A DNA stretch of 64,000 bases from Wurfbainia villosa. Its lineage: Eukaryota > Streptophyta > Magnoliopsida > Zingiberales > Zingiberaceae. The stretch covers positions 66,740,720 to 66,804,719 of the forward strand of contig CM046000.1 of the NCBI GenBank assembly GCA_025175895.1. Reading direction: 5' to 3'. Positions 44,887-55,650 of this stretch are shown in pieces (within the stretch, counting starts at the first letter, position 1; each line of letters starts with the position of its first letter). The notes below the pieces were generated by a model. That model saw only the letters and a list, made by a program, of their open reading frames with translations. It was not told where the DNA came from and did not search any database. The translations under genes were made by a program, and so were the position numbers.

Positions 44887-46511
44887 GATGTTTGACAAAA
44901 ACCAAACAAATGATTGAGTTAGAACACTAACTCAAATCCTTTACCAATTATCCCAAATTGGTAAATACTCTCCAAATGTTCTCCCCTAAACATTCTCCCC
45001 CTTTTTGACTAACATCAAAAAGGTTTTCTCTCCAAGGGGGTCAATGTCTCATGTCCCAATGAGATCTTACAATCTCCCCCTTGGTCCAAAAATACTTAGG
45101 ATGCCTACCATCTTCCTAGTGATAAGTCCAATATCGCTCAAGAGAGACAATCCCATTTACTTTCCCAATTTCCAAATTGGGTCTCTCAAAAGTCCCATCA
45201 ATTTCCCAATTGATGTCATATTCTCCCAATAACTTCTCCTCTTCAAGGAGAAAAACACATCCATCATCCCAAGATGGATACCTCCCCCTAAAGGCTTGCT
45301 CCCCCTTGACCATTGCACCAACAATGTCCTTGGCGATCCCTAAGCCAATAGGAACTCTAAACCATCAAAATTAAGGTTAGAAATTTAATATAGAACTTTC
45401 CAACACCTTAAAATTGATACAAACCCTAAATACTTCTCCTAATCCATATCCAATGGATTTTCACCCTTTATAATACTACCCAAAGCATATCCTAGGGTTA
45501 GGAGTGATTAGGGACCATAATCGTAGCTGAAATCGGGTTAAACAACCTTATTTTCCCCGAAATCAGGCTACCAGTGGAGTGATTCAAAAATCGATCGGCA
45601 CCTCCATCACCGATCCACCAATATCGATCGATAAGCTCAAAATTTCAATTTGATTATCGAGTTGAATTTTAGAAAATCATAACTAATTCTACGTCTATCG
45701 AAAAATCACGAAATTTAGTGCATTATAATACTTATAACACATACAATCAGTGAAAAATTTTGAAAAAATATTTTTACCATTGAAATAGGAGATTGATACA
45801 AAATCCAAAAGTGATTAAAAACTTTAAAGTTTAAGCTCACTTTGTATCAATCTTATCAATGGTGATTGCTATCAAAATATAGACTTCACCAAGGTTTTTC
45901 AAAATGATTTTAAAATGTTTTTGAAAGCCTATTTTGAACCATAATTTATTGGCTAAATAACATAGCTTGTATATTAGCTTTCCTTATGATTCTTGGTGAT
46001 AATTAGAATAAGTTTGAGTTCATCTAGATGCACTACCCATGCACCTTGAACCTAACTTATTATCCTAGCATCTCACATGTATCTAGGATGTATAAATACA
46101 CATACATGTCAATGTGATGTGAGATGTGGGTTTGGATTCACTTTATCTAGGGTTTCATGCATTTCCTAGGCAACCCTACTTGATTCCCTTATAAATGGGA
46201 CTTCAAGTCATGCCATAGTCCTTAAATCAATTTCAACCAATTGCCTTAAATGCATGAATGATTATGGCATTAGAAATGATATAAATAAGCATATGCTCAT
46301 AATCATGATGTCATGGCATAAGATGAAATTTAAGAACACATGACATCTAAAATAACTCTAAACAATGACATGACATGGTATATGATAGGATGCGATTTCA
46401 TGTCATGATATATCAACTTTCATAAGCAATACAATTATACAAATACTCATCCGGACACACAAGATTTTGAAACAAAAATTTCATTTAACTTAAAAATTTA
46501 GTCTTTTACAT
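44887..46511 (-). other. TR-GAG 3' non-coding region
   Basis: AT-rich 1.6 kb between the second ORF and the 3' LTR, with repeated polypurine-like tracts in its distal part (44993-45310). I see no conserved ORF or RNA gene. Confidence 0.5.
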
Positions 46512-47763
46512 TCAAAATTGAGATTGGCTATGCTCAATCTCACTACAAAAACTGACAACCAAGGAAAATCTAACATCCGCAATATCTAATCGTCTACAGG
46601 AGGTGGCGGTGGAGGAGGCTGCTGACTCAGGGTCCAGGCCCGCATCATCTCTAACATATCGGTGACCGCTCGTCGGCTCTGGGACCCCATCCGATCCAGA
46701 CGGGCGTGCGGGAAAGTTCTGGCTCGCCAATAACTCGGCGACCTAGCATCAACCGATCTGCGATAGTCACGAAATTTGGACTCCGGTAGCCACAGCGATC
46801 ATCTGATGGACCCGCCGCTGATGCATCTGCCGACATCTGATCATCCTCATCAGCGGCGTCTACATCCTCGTAGTCCTCCGCTGTATCTCTGGAGTCGGAG
46901 GAGGGTCTCTGCGTGCGGTGGTGGTGGTCGTGGCGCCTGACTCCATCATCCGACCCCATCAGTAGCTTTGCTAACGAGAAGTTCTGGTCGATATCTGATC
47001 GTACACCTCCGATAGCGCTCTCAGAGAACCCCTGTGGATGTTAACCCCTACGGACTCTAGTCATGCTGTGATGATATGATCATATGGCATATGCACTTTC
47101 CCTTGGATAGGGGAAGTGAAATGCACAATGCAATGAAACATATTTAGTGCAAAGTTAATGTCTAACCTATGCCGCATGGCGTATAGAAGAAATAGATGGG
47201 AGGCGAATCTTGGCGGACCACAGTGTGATAGGAAGAAAACACCCAACAATGACCTTGTAAAGGACATTGTCAGGTGCAGATAACTCAGTGATAGGGAATA
47301 AGTTTTGGGCCGGTGGATGAGGATAACCAAAGATATGCTCATGCATGGACTCCATAGAGATATGGTCAAAGGGCTTAGGTAAAGGAAAATCCATGGTAGA
47401 GAAAAAGATAAAGGTGTCATCTGAGGGCCTACACTCGAGAAACTCCTGCAGTATCGCAGGAGTGAACTCTAACTCATGTTTTGTAATGCGAGTAGTGTAG
47501 GTAGGACCGTCATCCACCTTTTTTAGGTTTTGATAAAATTCCTTAAGAAGGTCATCATTAATTGGATGCGTGCATAAGACAACTTTCATGAGATTGTAGT
47601 ATGCAATTAATTCTATGACATCACTACAATGGCGGTTGAAAAAGTCCCTATTGATGTACCTAACCAACATAGGCTGGTACAATCGAGATTCACCCTCGGG
47701 TGGATCATTCCTACGGGCTCTCCTATTATGAATGCAATGTAATGATATGACATGCAAGGACAT
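46512..47763 (-). pseudogene. Second ORF of TR-GAG (plant retrotransposon env-like/'putative plant transposon' type)
   Basis: The start at 47763 encodes MSLHVISLHC.., LVRYINRDFFNRHCSDVIELIAYYNLMK, LLKEFYQNLKKVDDGPTYTTRITKHELEFTPAILQEFLEC, IFGYPHPPAQNLFPITELSAPDNVLYKVIVGCFLP. A frameshift near 47190 moves coding into the frame with YAMRHRLDINFALNMFHCIVHF and LPYGM-like VHMPYDHI (stop near 47061). An acidic, H/D/R-rich stretch (46959-46651) follows, with its frame uncertain. The pattern (FYQNL..DG, E.TP..LQEFL) resembles plant retrotransposon proteins annotated as 'putative plant transposon protein' (PF20167-like). Function unknown. Confidence 0.5.
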
Positions 47764-48925
47764 AATACATGATTAGATAAAAACTAAATTATAACGGAAA
47801 GGAAAATTAGGGCTTGGGTAAAAAGATTGTTACTTAGGCGCCATTTGGAGGTGTGGCTGGAGGGAAAACTCAGATTTTACTGGGGGGTCGTCGGAAAATT
47901 CACCGGAGATGCCGGAACCCTAATCGAAACAAGGAACCAACCCTAGAATGAGTGAAATGAGGCTTGAAATAAGTGAACTAAGGTAAAATAGGGTTCATCT
48001 AACAAACCTAACACCGGCCGGAAGGATCGTCGGAGAACAAGAATGGCGATCGGAGAAGGAGAGAGGAACGAAGGCGCGTCGAGTGAAGACGCCGAACCCT
48101 AGCGGTTCAGCGTTATAAAATCGTGATGCAGTCGACTGATGTGCAGCATCAGTCGACTGATAGCGGTTTATTACCGGGTTTACCGAGCCGGTAGTCGACT
48201 TCTTCGGCTCGGCAATCATTCTGAACCTTACGTGGCCGCTACGTGGCGTGTCGCGATGTTGCTCATCGATCGGTGATGCGCATCACTTTCATTGCTCGTC
48301 GAGCACTCGATGATGACCCTCGACCTCGGTGAGCGATGCCATCGATCATGATGTATCCCATCGATCGTGATGTTCAGCGATCGAGTCATGAAGCGAAGAC
48401 TTTCGTGATGGCCGCATCGTATCGTGCTACGTGTTATGTCGGATCGATATCGATTTCGATTAAATTCTGAAAATCTCGATTTCTTCATCTAATTAATCCA
48501 TTTTATCATATTTATTCTTGTATATCGAATATATTGATGTTACACTTACATTCATGTATTCGTTAATGTATTTTAATGTTTTATTTCATTTTTGCAAACA
48601 TTAACATTCAATGATTTCCAAATCCTAACATCTGACCCTTTCTAAGTGTTGAAATACACAATCAAGGTAAAAGACTTGTTTTGTGAGATGCAATCCATCC
48701 TAGACATTCCTTCCATGCAAACATATGGTAAAACATATGAAGCATGGTGAGTACAGTACATCAAGTTGTGTGACACTTGAGTATCACTCTTGATGTTACT
48801 TTTACATGAACTTTTAAAGTGTGCCAACAATCAAAGTTACACACTATGATCTCTAAATCTAGATTGTACCAATTTTAATCATTTTATCAAACTTCTCAAT
48901 TAGTATTGGCACATCCTAAACCCAC
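47764..48925 (-). other. TR-GAG spacer between gag and second ORF
   Basis: About 1.15 kb with no retrotransposon domain, at the place where protease, integrase, RT and RNase H would sit. Its part 48120-48420 has CAGTCGACTG and CATCGATCG palindromes like those in the LTRs. The remainder is AT-rich. Confidence 0.5.
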
Positions 48926-50577
48926 CTAGCGTGAATCAATCATGCTCTTAGGAACCCAAAACCGATTTGAGCTCCTAGGGTTAATTAGGTATTCCTTAGG
49001 GATAACCTCCCTAGATACCTTCCTAATGATCTTCCTAGGCTTATTAGCCTTGGTCATTTTGGTCTTGCCTAGGTTGACTCTAGGGGTAACTCCCCTTGCA
49101 ACCTTCTTAGTCGCCACCCTAGGTTTCTTAGAAACCTTGGCCACTAGGCACAACCCTTGGTCAACTCTAGGGATGACTTTCCTATTGACCTTGGTCTTCC
49201 TAGACTTAGTGTTCCATAGTCAAATGGAACACTATGATAAGTCACCTTGGACTTAGGTTTGTGACCCAAACCATTCTTGCCCTTGGTTGACTTTTGACTC
49301 TTAGGTCCTAGATGTTGACTTTGACTTCTTGACCTAGGAGTTTGACCATTAGACCCTTTAAATTGATTTTGCATAGTGTTGAGGATCTTCTCAAGTTTTT
49401 CAAGCCTTGACCTCAAGGCTTGGTTTTCTAATTCCAATTGCCCAATTTTAGAATTTTGATTTAAAACTTGGGCATTTGACTTTCTTGGCATATGCCTAGT
49501 CCATTTTGGATTAAAACCTAGATGTTCTTGTATTTTCTTAATAGATTCCCTAGGTATGGTTTTTCTAGGGACATTAGTCCCAAATTTCTCCTTATTACTA
49601 AAATGGACACTTTTAGCTCCTAAGCAAAAACATTTATTCCTATTAGCATGCTTTTCATAAATTGCAGGAGAATTTAAGTTCCTAGCATGCTTTTTAACAT
49701 TTAAATTTGAAGATGCACTACTAAAATGTACCTTAGGGTTAGCCTTAGCTCCCCCTACTTGTGATGCTTCTTCTTGGGTCTTTTTCCTCCCCCTAGAGCA
49801 TTGGCTTCTAAAATGCCCCTTTTGATGGCACTTGAAGCATATAATATGCTCCTTGCTCTTTTGACTTGGGGAACCGGCATCCTTTGACTTTTGTTGACTT
49901 TTGGGCACCGGAGAGGCTTTCCTAACCTTCTTTGGACATTTGCTCTTGTAATGCCCATACTCCCTACACTCAAAGCACATTATATGATTTTTATTTGAAA
50001 ATAAAGTGTTTGAGTTACCTAGGGTGTTGGTAGGTGCCGGAGTTGAATTTTGAGCTTCCTCATCTTGATCGGATGTTGAAGGCTCTTCTTGAGGTTGCTC
50101 CGGTGTAGAGGATGGTCTCTCCTCCTCAATCCTAGAAGTAGATGCTTCTTCCACCTCTTCTACTTCTTCTTTCTCCGATTCAGAAGTTGACTCCATCTCA
50201 ACTTCCGATTCCTCACTTTCACTTGAGAATGAACTCTCCTCATGGAGTCTTGCCAATTTTCTCCATAACTCCTTGGCATATATGTAATCCCCTAGCTTGC
50301 ACAAAACATCATTAGGGATTAAATCTTCCAAAAGTTTCGTTACCATAGCTTCGGTCTTGAGCTTTTGACGTTGCTCTTGGGTCCACTTTTTCAATTTTAG
50401 GATATTCCCCTTCTTATCCCTAGGGGGTTCAAGGCCTTCAATAAGGATGAACCAATCCTCTATGTTCATCATCAAGAATGTTTCCATTCTTGCTCTCCAC
50501 GCCGGAAAATCTTCTGGATCATATGGAGGTGGAGTATTGATATCCCATCCAAGCTTGTCTTGGAATTCCATCTTCAC
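48926..50577 (-). pseudogene. gag: TR-GAG gag protein with two zinc knuckles
   Basis: A single 477-codon ORF (50577-49144) starts MKMEFQDKLGWDINTPPPYDPEDFPAWRARMETFLMM (copia-type gag N-terminus), then LKTEAMVTKLLEDLIPNDVLCKLGDY.YAKELWRKLARLHEE, an acidic Ser/Glu-rich linker, two CCHC knuckles (CFECREYGHYKSKC and CFKCHQKGHFRSQC), and a coiled-coil-like NSKIGQLELENQALRSRLEKLEKIL. A frame change near 49150 leads to 49153-48926, which supplies the typical SIRE gag end (VSREVIPKEYLINPRSSNRFWVPKS). It lies 50 bases after the primer site. Apart from the late shift it is intact and could have made particles. Confidence 0.88.
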
Positions 50578-50629
50578 CCTCTAGCCTTTTGTCTTAGCTC
50601 CGGGCGGTTAGTCCGTAGAAGAGCCCCGG

Positions 50630-50641
50630 GCTCTGATACCA
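50630..50641 (-). other. Primer binding site of TR-GAG (initiator Met tRNA)
   Basis: Minus-strand TGGTATCAGAGC, two bases after the LTR end at 50644. Confidence 0.92.
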
Positions 50642-50643
50642 CT

Positions 50644-52045
50644 TGTTAGGGATCGTTTGGAAGCTAGAGGGGGGGTGAATTGCGTCAATGGAATTCTTTC
50701 GTGTTTGTTTCTACAATTTCGTTAGCGCAGTAGAAATAGAAAAGTAATAATGATAACGAAATGCACAACATGCTAACACAACGATATAACATAGTTCGAA
50801 ACTGCACAGTTCCTACTCCACGGATCAGGTTCGTACGAACCCTAGCGATGCCAATCACACACCACTATAATAATAACTCCTTCTCGGAGCAATCCGGAGG
50901 CGGAGAAACCTCGTACAATATGATTACAACAATAATCAAGTAGATACAAGCAAAAACAATATGAAATACAAATGCAAGTAATGGAAAAACACTTTACAAG
51001 AGCTTTGGATTGCTTGATCTTTGATTGCCTTGAACTAGCTTTGAAGGACTAAAAAGCACCAACTTCCCCCTTCAATTTCGCTCAAGAAAATCGCTATCTT
51101 TTCCTCCATCATGAGCTCCTTATATAGCTTCAACCTGTGCTGGAAAAGGTTGATCAGTCGACTGCTCGGGACCATCAGTCGATTGATCACACTATTGCTG
51201 TGAGACAACAATGTAATCCATGCTGGAAAAATCCAACGGCTAGGACATCACGATCGTGATCATGACCATCGATTGGTGATGAGCCATCACCGACGCTCAT
51301 CTCGTGGTGAGACTCCATTCTGCGGCCGAAAATACGAGCATCGATCGATAACATAATCGATCATTTGCGCATCCATCGATCGGCCTGCGGTGGTAGTCGA
51401 CTGCTAGGCCACTTTCTGCAGTCAAACCCTAGTTGACTCAGTCCAGTCGACTGCCACATGGCACCAGTCGACTGGCACACCTCAAACATGAGGTTTTAAC
51501 CCAAGTATGGTTCCCCCATACTTGCTAGACCACCCTTAGCCTAGACCTAAGCCTTCTAGCCACCTCCATCAGCCTCACGCCTCTCGGATCCCTCCAAGTC
51601 ATTCATGACTTGTTCATCCATCGCGCTAGCCTTCAGGTGCTTCCATCGGCTATGTCATGCTAACGGTGTCTACACTGCCAAGGCACTTTGGACTTACGCC
51701 GCCAAGAATCCGCTTGGACTTTACGCCGCCAACCATTGGACTTATGCTGCCAAGACTCCCGCTTGGACTTTACGCCGCCAATATCAAACCCTTGGACTTC
51801 TCAAATGCCAAGACTCAAGCTTGGACTTTCCCTTGCCAACCCATGTTGGACTTTTCATGCCAAGACCCATTCTTGGACTTTTCATGTGCCAAGTGTCCCA
51901 CTTGGACTTCCCATGCCAAGTACTTAAGACTTGGACTTTACCAAATGACAATTACATTGTCATATGTTTTTGTCGAAACATCAAAACTTCACTCGAGTCA
52001 AACTCGAGTCCTGGTCAATCGTGACCTGGGCCGATTGCACCAACA
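50644..52045 (-). repeat. 5' LTR of the TR-GAG element (1402 bp)
   Basis: Pairs with 43472-44872. TATA-like TATATAGC at 51121-51128 (read on the minus strand as GCTATATA). CAGTCGACTG palindromes at about 51155-51190 and 51445-51475, and the CTTGGACTTT minisatellite at about 51690-51945. Followed by AAAAC at 52046-52050. Confidence 0.92.
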
Positions 52046-52050
52046 AAAAC

Positions 52051-52084
52051 TACTCCTAAAACCTTATATATTTTGCTCACATCA
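52051..52084 (-). repeat. 5' LTR of element B, terminal 34 bp
   Basis: Continues 42138-43471 after the AAAAC duplication. On the minus strand it starts TGATGTGAGCAAAATATA and completes the B LTR. Confidence 0.88.
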
Positions 52085-52278
52085 AATTGTACCTCTACCT
52101 AAGCTCTTGAGCTTTCAACTATTCCCAAAAGACACCATTCCCTTTCTAACATGATCGATTGTGAAGAACTTGCTCACATCCCTGGTCATGTATCTTGAGC
52201 AACCACTATCCATAATCCACATGCTTGTTCCTCCTACCTTACTTCTTGGGAACCCAAGCCTTCTTAACCTTACTTCTT
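52085..52278 (-). pseudogene. pol: Fragment of SIRE-like copia gag-protease boundary
   Basis: On the minus strand it encodes KKAWVPKK and, after a break, TSMWIMDSGCSRYMTRDVSKF, the copia protease site (WIMDSGCS..M) of SIRE-type elements. About 190 bp only, cut on the left by element B and abutting element H on the right, so it is a relic between two other elements. Confidence 0.65.
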
Positions 52279-53870
52279 AACAAGGGGTTACCAATTCTAT
52301 CATCCTGTGGAACAAAAGGTGTTTGTTTTAAGACATGCTGTGTTTCTAGAGAAAGAGTTTCTCTTGCAAGAAAATAGTGGGAGTGTCATCGAGCTTGAGG
52401 AGGCTTTAGAGACTCAAATAGACATTGAAGAGATACCTGGTGAAGCACAACAACCGATAACTCATAGTGATGAGCAATCGACTGGACCTTTTGAAATACC
52501 ACATCTTCGTAGATCTGGTAGAACATGCAATATTCCTGAGAGATATGGATTTCTCGTAAGTGAATCGAACGATGTGTTACTCATTGATGATGAGGAGCCT
52601 ACTAGTTATGAAGAAGTTCTGACAAGTTCAGAAAGGGATAAGCGGCTTGAAGCCATGAAGTCGAAAATGGATTCCATGTATGAAAACCAAGTTTGGAACC
52701 TGGTTGACCCACCTGAAGGCATAATACCTATATGGTGCAAGTGGGTTTTCAAGAAGAAAACTGACATGGATGGTAATGTGATTACCTATAAGGCTAGACT
52801 GGTGACGAAAGGATATCATCAAAAGCAAGGTGTTGATTATGATGAAACCTATTCGCCTGTTGCTATGCTTAAATCCATTCGGATGCTCCTGGCCATAGCG
52901 GCTCATTATGATTATGAGATATGGCAAATGGATGTGAAAACAGCTTTCCTTAATAGAAACCTGCTCGAAGACGTGTATATGATACAGCCTAAGGGTTTTA
53001 CATCGGTTGATAAAACCAAGGTATGCAAATTGTGACGGTCCATATATGGATTGAAGCAAGCATCCAGGAGCTGGAATATCCATTTTGATGAGACAATCAA
53101 AAAGTTTGATTTCTCACAAAATCCAGACGAACCTTGTGTGTACAAGAAGGTTAGTGGGAGTGCAGTCGTGTTCCTAGTATTGTATGTCGATGACATATTA
53201 CTTATAGGAAAAAATGTTTCAGTCTTACAGTCAGTTAATATTTGGTTGTCCAAGACATTCTCCATGAAAGACCTGGGAGAAGCAACCTCCATCCTCGGGA
53301 TTAAGATCTATAGAGATAGATCGAAACGGTTGCCTGGTCTTTCGCAGTCTACATATATAGACTGAGTGCTAAAGAGGTTTAGCATGTTGAAATCCAAGAA
53401 AGGTTTCCTACCCATCAGGCATGGGATACACCTTTCGAAGTCTATGTTTCTGCACACAGAAGACGAGAGGATTTGCATGAGTAAGATTCCCTATGCATCC
53501 ACAATAGGATCTATCATGTATGTTATGTTATGTACGAGGCCCGATGTATCGTATGATTTGAGTGTCATGAGTATATACCAGTCTAATCCAGGAATGGATC
53601 ATTGGGCGGCTGTTAAGACAATCCTTAAGTACTTGAGAAGAACTAAGGATGTGTTCCTAATATATGGAGAAGGGGATATGGTGATACGCGGGTATACGGA
53701 TGCCAGCTTTCTGACAGACAAGGATGATTCTAGGTCTCAGTCTAGATACATGTTCACCTTGAATGGGGGTGCAGTAAGTTGGAAAAGTTCCAAACAAGAC
53801 ACTGTAGTGGATTCTACCACTGAGGCAGAATACATTGCAGCTTTGGAAGCAACAAAGGAAGCGGTTTGAA
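52279..53870 (+). pseudogene. pol: Element H reverse transcriptase and RNase H start
   Basis: RT with WCKWVFKKKTDMDGNVITYKARLV, KGYHQKQGVDYDETYSPVAML, QMDVKTAFLN, IYGLKQASRSWN and catalytic LYVDDILLIGKN, then MKDLGEATSILGIKIYRD. Stops at 53033 (TGA), 53363 (TGA) and 53867 (TGA) break one otherwise continuous frame. RNase H starts at about 53690 (GYTDASFLTDKDDSRSQS, TTEAEYIAALEATKEAV). Confidence 0.88.
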
Positions 53871-54170
53871 TCATGAAGTTCATTTATGAACTTGGTGTGG
53901 TTCCAGCCATTGTTGAAGCAATACCGATCTACTGCGACAACAATGGAGCAATTGCACAGGCGAAAGAGCCAAGGTCTCATCAATGATCTAAACATGTGCT
54001 TCGCCACTATCATCTGATCAGAGAGATAATTAGTAGGAAGGAAATACAAATCGAGAAAATCTCCACTGAAAGGATCTTAGTGGATCTTTTGACTAAGGCA
54101 TTACCTCAAAGTAAGTTTGAGGGTCATGTTAGAGCCTATGGTATTGGATACCGTAGAGATTGGCATTAGG
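53871..54170 (+). pseudogene. pol: Element H RNase H, C-terminal part
   Basis: Contains IYCDNNGAIAQAKEPRSHQ, a TGA at 53985, then HYHLIREIISR.E, ALPQSKFEGHVRAYG. It ends at the polypurine tract. Confidence 0.8.
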
Positions 54171-54172
54171 CC

Positions 54173-54183
54173 AAGTGGGAGTT
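54173..54183 (+). other. Polypurine tract of element H
   Basis: AAGTGGGAGTT precedes the LTR start TGTTAGTAAT at 54184. Confidence 0.8.
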
Positions 54184-55650
54184 TGTTAGTAATATATGAG
54201 AGATGTCCTAAGGCAATCGCCTTATGTTTGAACCATTTATATGATAAATGAAGATTCACTATTTGAGTATACATGTTCTCATGTATTTGATTAGATCTTA
54301 AACTCATTTACTGAATGTCCACGATATGATTCACAGCATAAGAGAATTTATGATTGGATCACAACTAGTGAGTATCTCTACATGTGTAATTATGATGTAT
54401 CGAAATTATCCCTAGTCAATGAATTGATGGATTAGGACACCATCAAATCTATCGAGACAAGCACGAGGTATACTCCTTGGTGTATCCAAGTAGTTGATTC
54501 TCACTGGCTGGGGACATTGTGATGTCCGGAGTTAATTGTGGATGCTAGTTATGGTAACTAGTTCATTGGAGTGACCAGCCGTAAGACTTCATATGGTTCT
54601 CTGCATATATAGATATGTCAATGAAGTTCTTACTGCAGCTTAATTGCGATGTTCCTTTTACTTGCGGTATTCAAGTCATCTTGATCATGAAGACTTATGC
54701 TTTGACATCTTAAGCAAGCATCTCTGAGGAGATGTGGACCCGGAATGATTGGGCATAAGTCGAAGTGATCGAAGGTGTTTGAATAGCCTATAAAGGATTC
54801 ACCACTCCTTGCGAGGAGATGTATAACCATGGCCTCTCATCGGATTGTTACTAAAGTCTATGGCCAAAGCATTACATGTTTAGAGTAAGGTACTCTTGGA
54901 TACATGTGCAGTAAATAGAATCCGTAGGACGAGGAAATGATACTTGGGCTAGGTGTGACGTAGTTAACCTAGAGGGGACTGACACTATAGACCATGTCCT
55001 GAACCAAGTGGGTATAAGATGAGTGAAAAGAATGAGGCACGATTCATTGTAGCTGCTGAAGGGTTTCAGAAATAGTTCTGGATCAACCGTCGATCTTTTC
55101 AGTTAATTGGGGATCATGATGTACTACTAGGTGCCACTCATGATCATTCTATAATAAATGGTTAATTATAGATGGCCAACATAAATCGGGAACCTATTCA
55201 GTCACACGCACAACGAGCGTAATCTGAAGGATTTAAAACGAGCTTGAGAATGAGATTCTCAAACCGAGAGAAACTAGGTTTGGTTGGACCAAACAAGGAG
55301 CGAGCATGAAATTGTTTCAGTCGTAATGGAAGCATAGATGGTCCGTGTCTTATGAAGACATGATGGATGAACCAAATTGGTTTGGTTCTAATCCAATGGT
55401 GGAGAATAAACCAAAGGGGTTTGGTTTGTTTTAAACGAATGAACCAAAGTTGGTTCGATTCGTTTTAACTTAAAATAGACCAAATTGGTTTGGTTTATTT
55501 TAACTTAAATTAATGGAGTGGGTTAACGAGTTTCGATTATGAACCAATAACCATTAGGAGAATTTGTTCTCTATAAAATAGGGCTCAAGGGTTTAATGAG
55601 AGCCCTAATCCAAGTTGCCGCCCCTCCCTTTTCTCCTCTTGTGGTCGGCG
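54184..55650 (+). repeat. 3' LTR of element H (partial, 1467 bp)
   Basis: Starts TGTTAGTAAT after the polypurine tract. It contains repeated AAACCAAATTGGTTTGG-type palindromic phrases (55370-55510) and a TATA box (TATAAAA, 55572-55578). It is interrupted at 55650 by element G; CGGCG (55646-55650) is G's candidate left target duplication. Confidence 0.82.
55572..55578 (+). promoter_or_regulatory. TATA box of the element H LTR
   Basis: TATAAAA in CTCTATAAAATAGGG, about 60 bp downstream of the AACCAAATTGG repeats. Expected start site near 55600-55610. Confidence 0.55.

Larger units (their letters stand above)
43472..52045 (-). mobile_element. TR-GAG type LTR element (SIRE/Maximus-like, no pol), 8574 bp
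   Basis: Minus-strand element with LTRs of 1401 and 1402 bp, an initiator-Met primer site, a polypurine tract, and AAAAC duplications at 43467-43471 and 52046-52050. It carries a long gag with two zinc knuckles and a distal second ORF (around 47763-46510), with no protease, integrase, RT or RNase H in 5.8 kb of internal DNA. Terminal-repeat elements with only GAG are a described plant class. The gag terminus (WVPKS) and repeated polypurine-like CTCCCCCTTTTT motifs suggest descent from a SIRE/Maximus copia. Confidence 0.9.
25338..52084 (-). mobile_element. Athila-type element B, pol-less, with three insertions
   Basis: Minus-strand element. Its 5' LTR is 42138-43471 plus 52051-52084 (split by TR-GAG), followed by a primer site, a leader (split by C), gag-protease (29586-27745) and an env-like ORF (27333-25669), then A is inserted at 25337. 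No RT, RNase H or integrase lies between protease and env-like ORF. The 3' LTR is outside the window, to the left of A. The right flank AATTG (52085-52089) is its candidate target duplication. Confidence 0.83.
52279..55650 (+). mobile_element. Ty1/copia element H, 5'-truncated, plus strand
   Basis: Starts within the integrase-RT linker and continues through RT, RNase H, a polypurine tract and a 3' LTR beginning at 54184. The LTR is cut at 55650 by element G and would resume beyond the right edge. The 5' half and 5' LTR are missing. It is a different family from E and G, because its LTR and protein sequence differ. Confidence 0.85.

Noticed and set aside
52085..52278. 5' part of element H
   Set aside because: It encodes a SIRE-like protease boundary on the opposite strand, with different sequence relations, so it is a separate relic.
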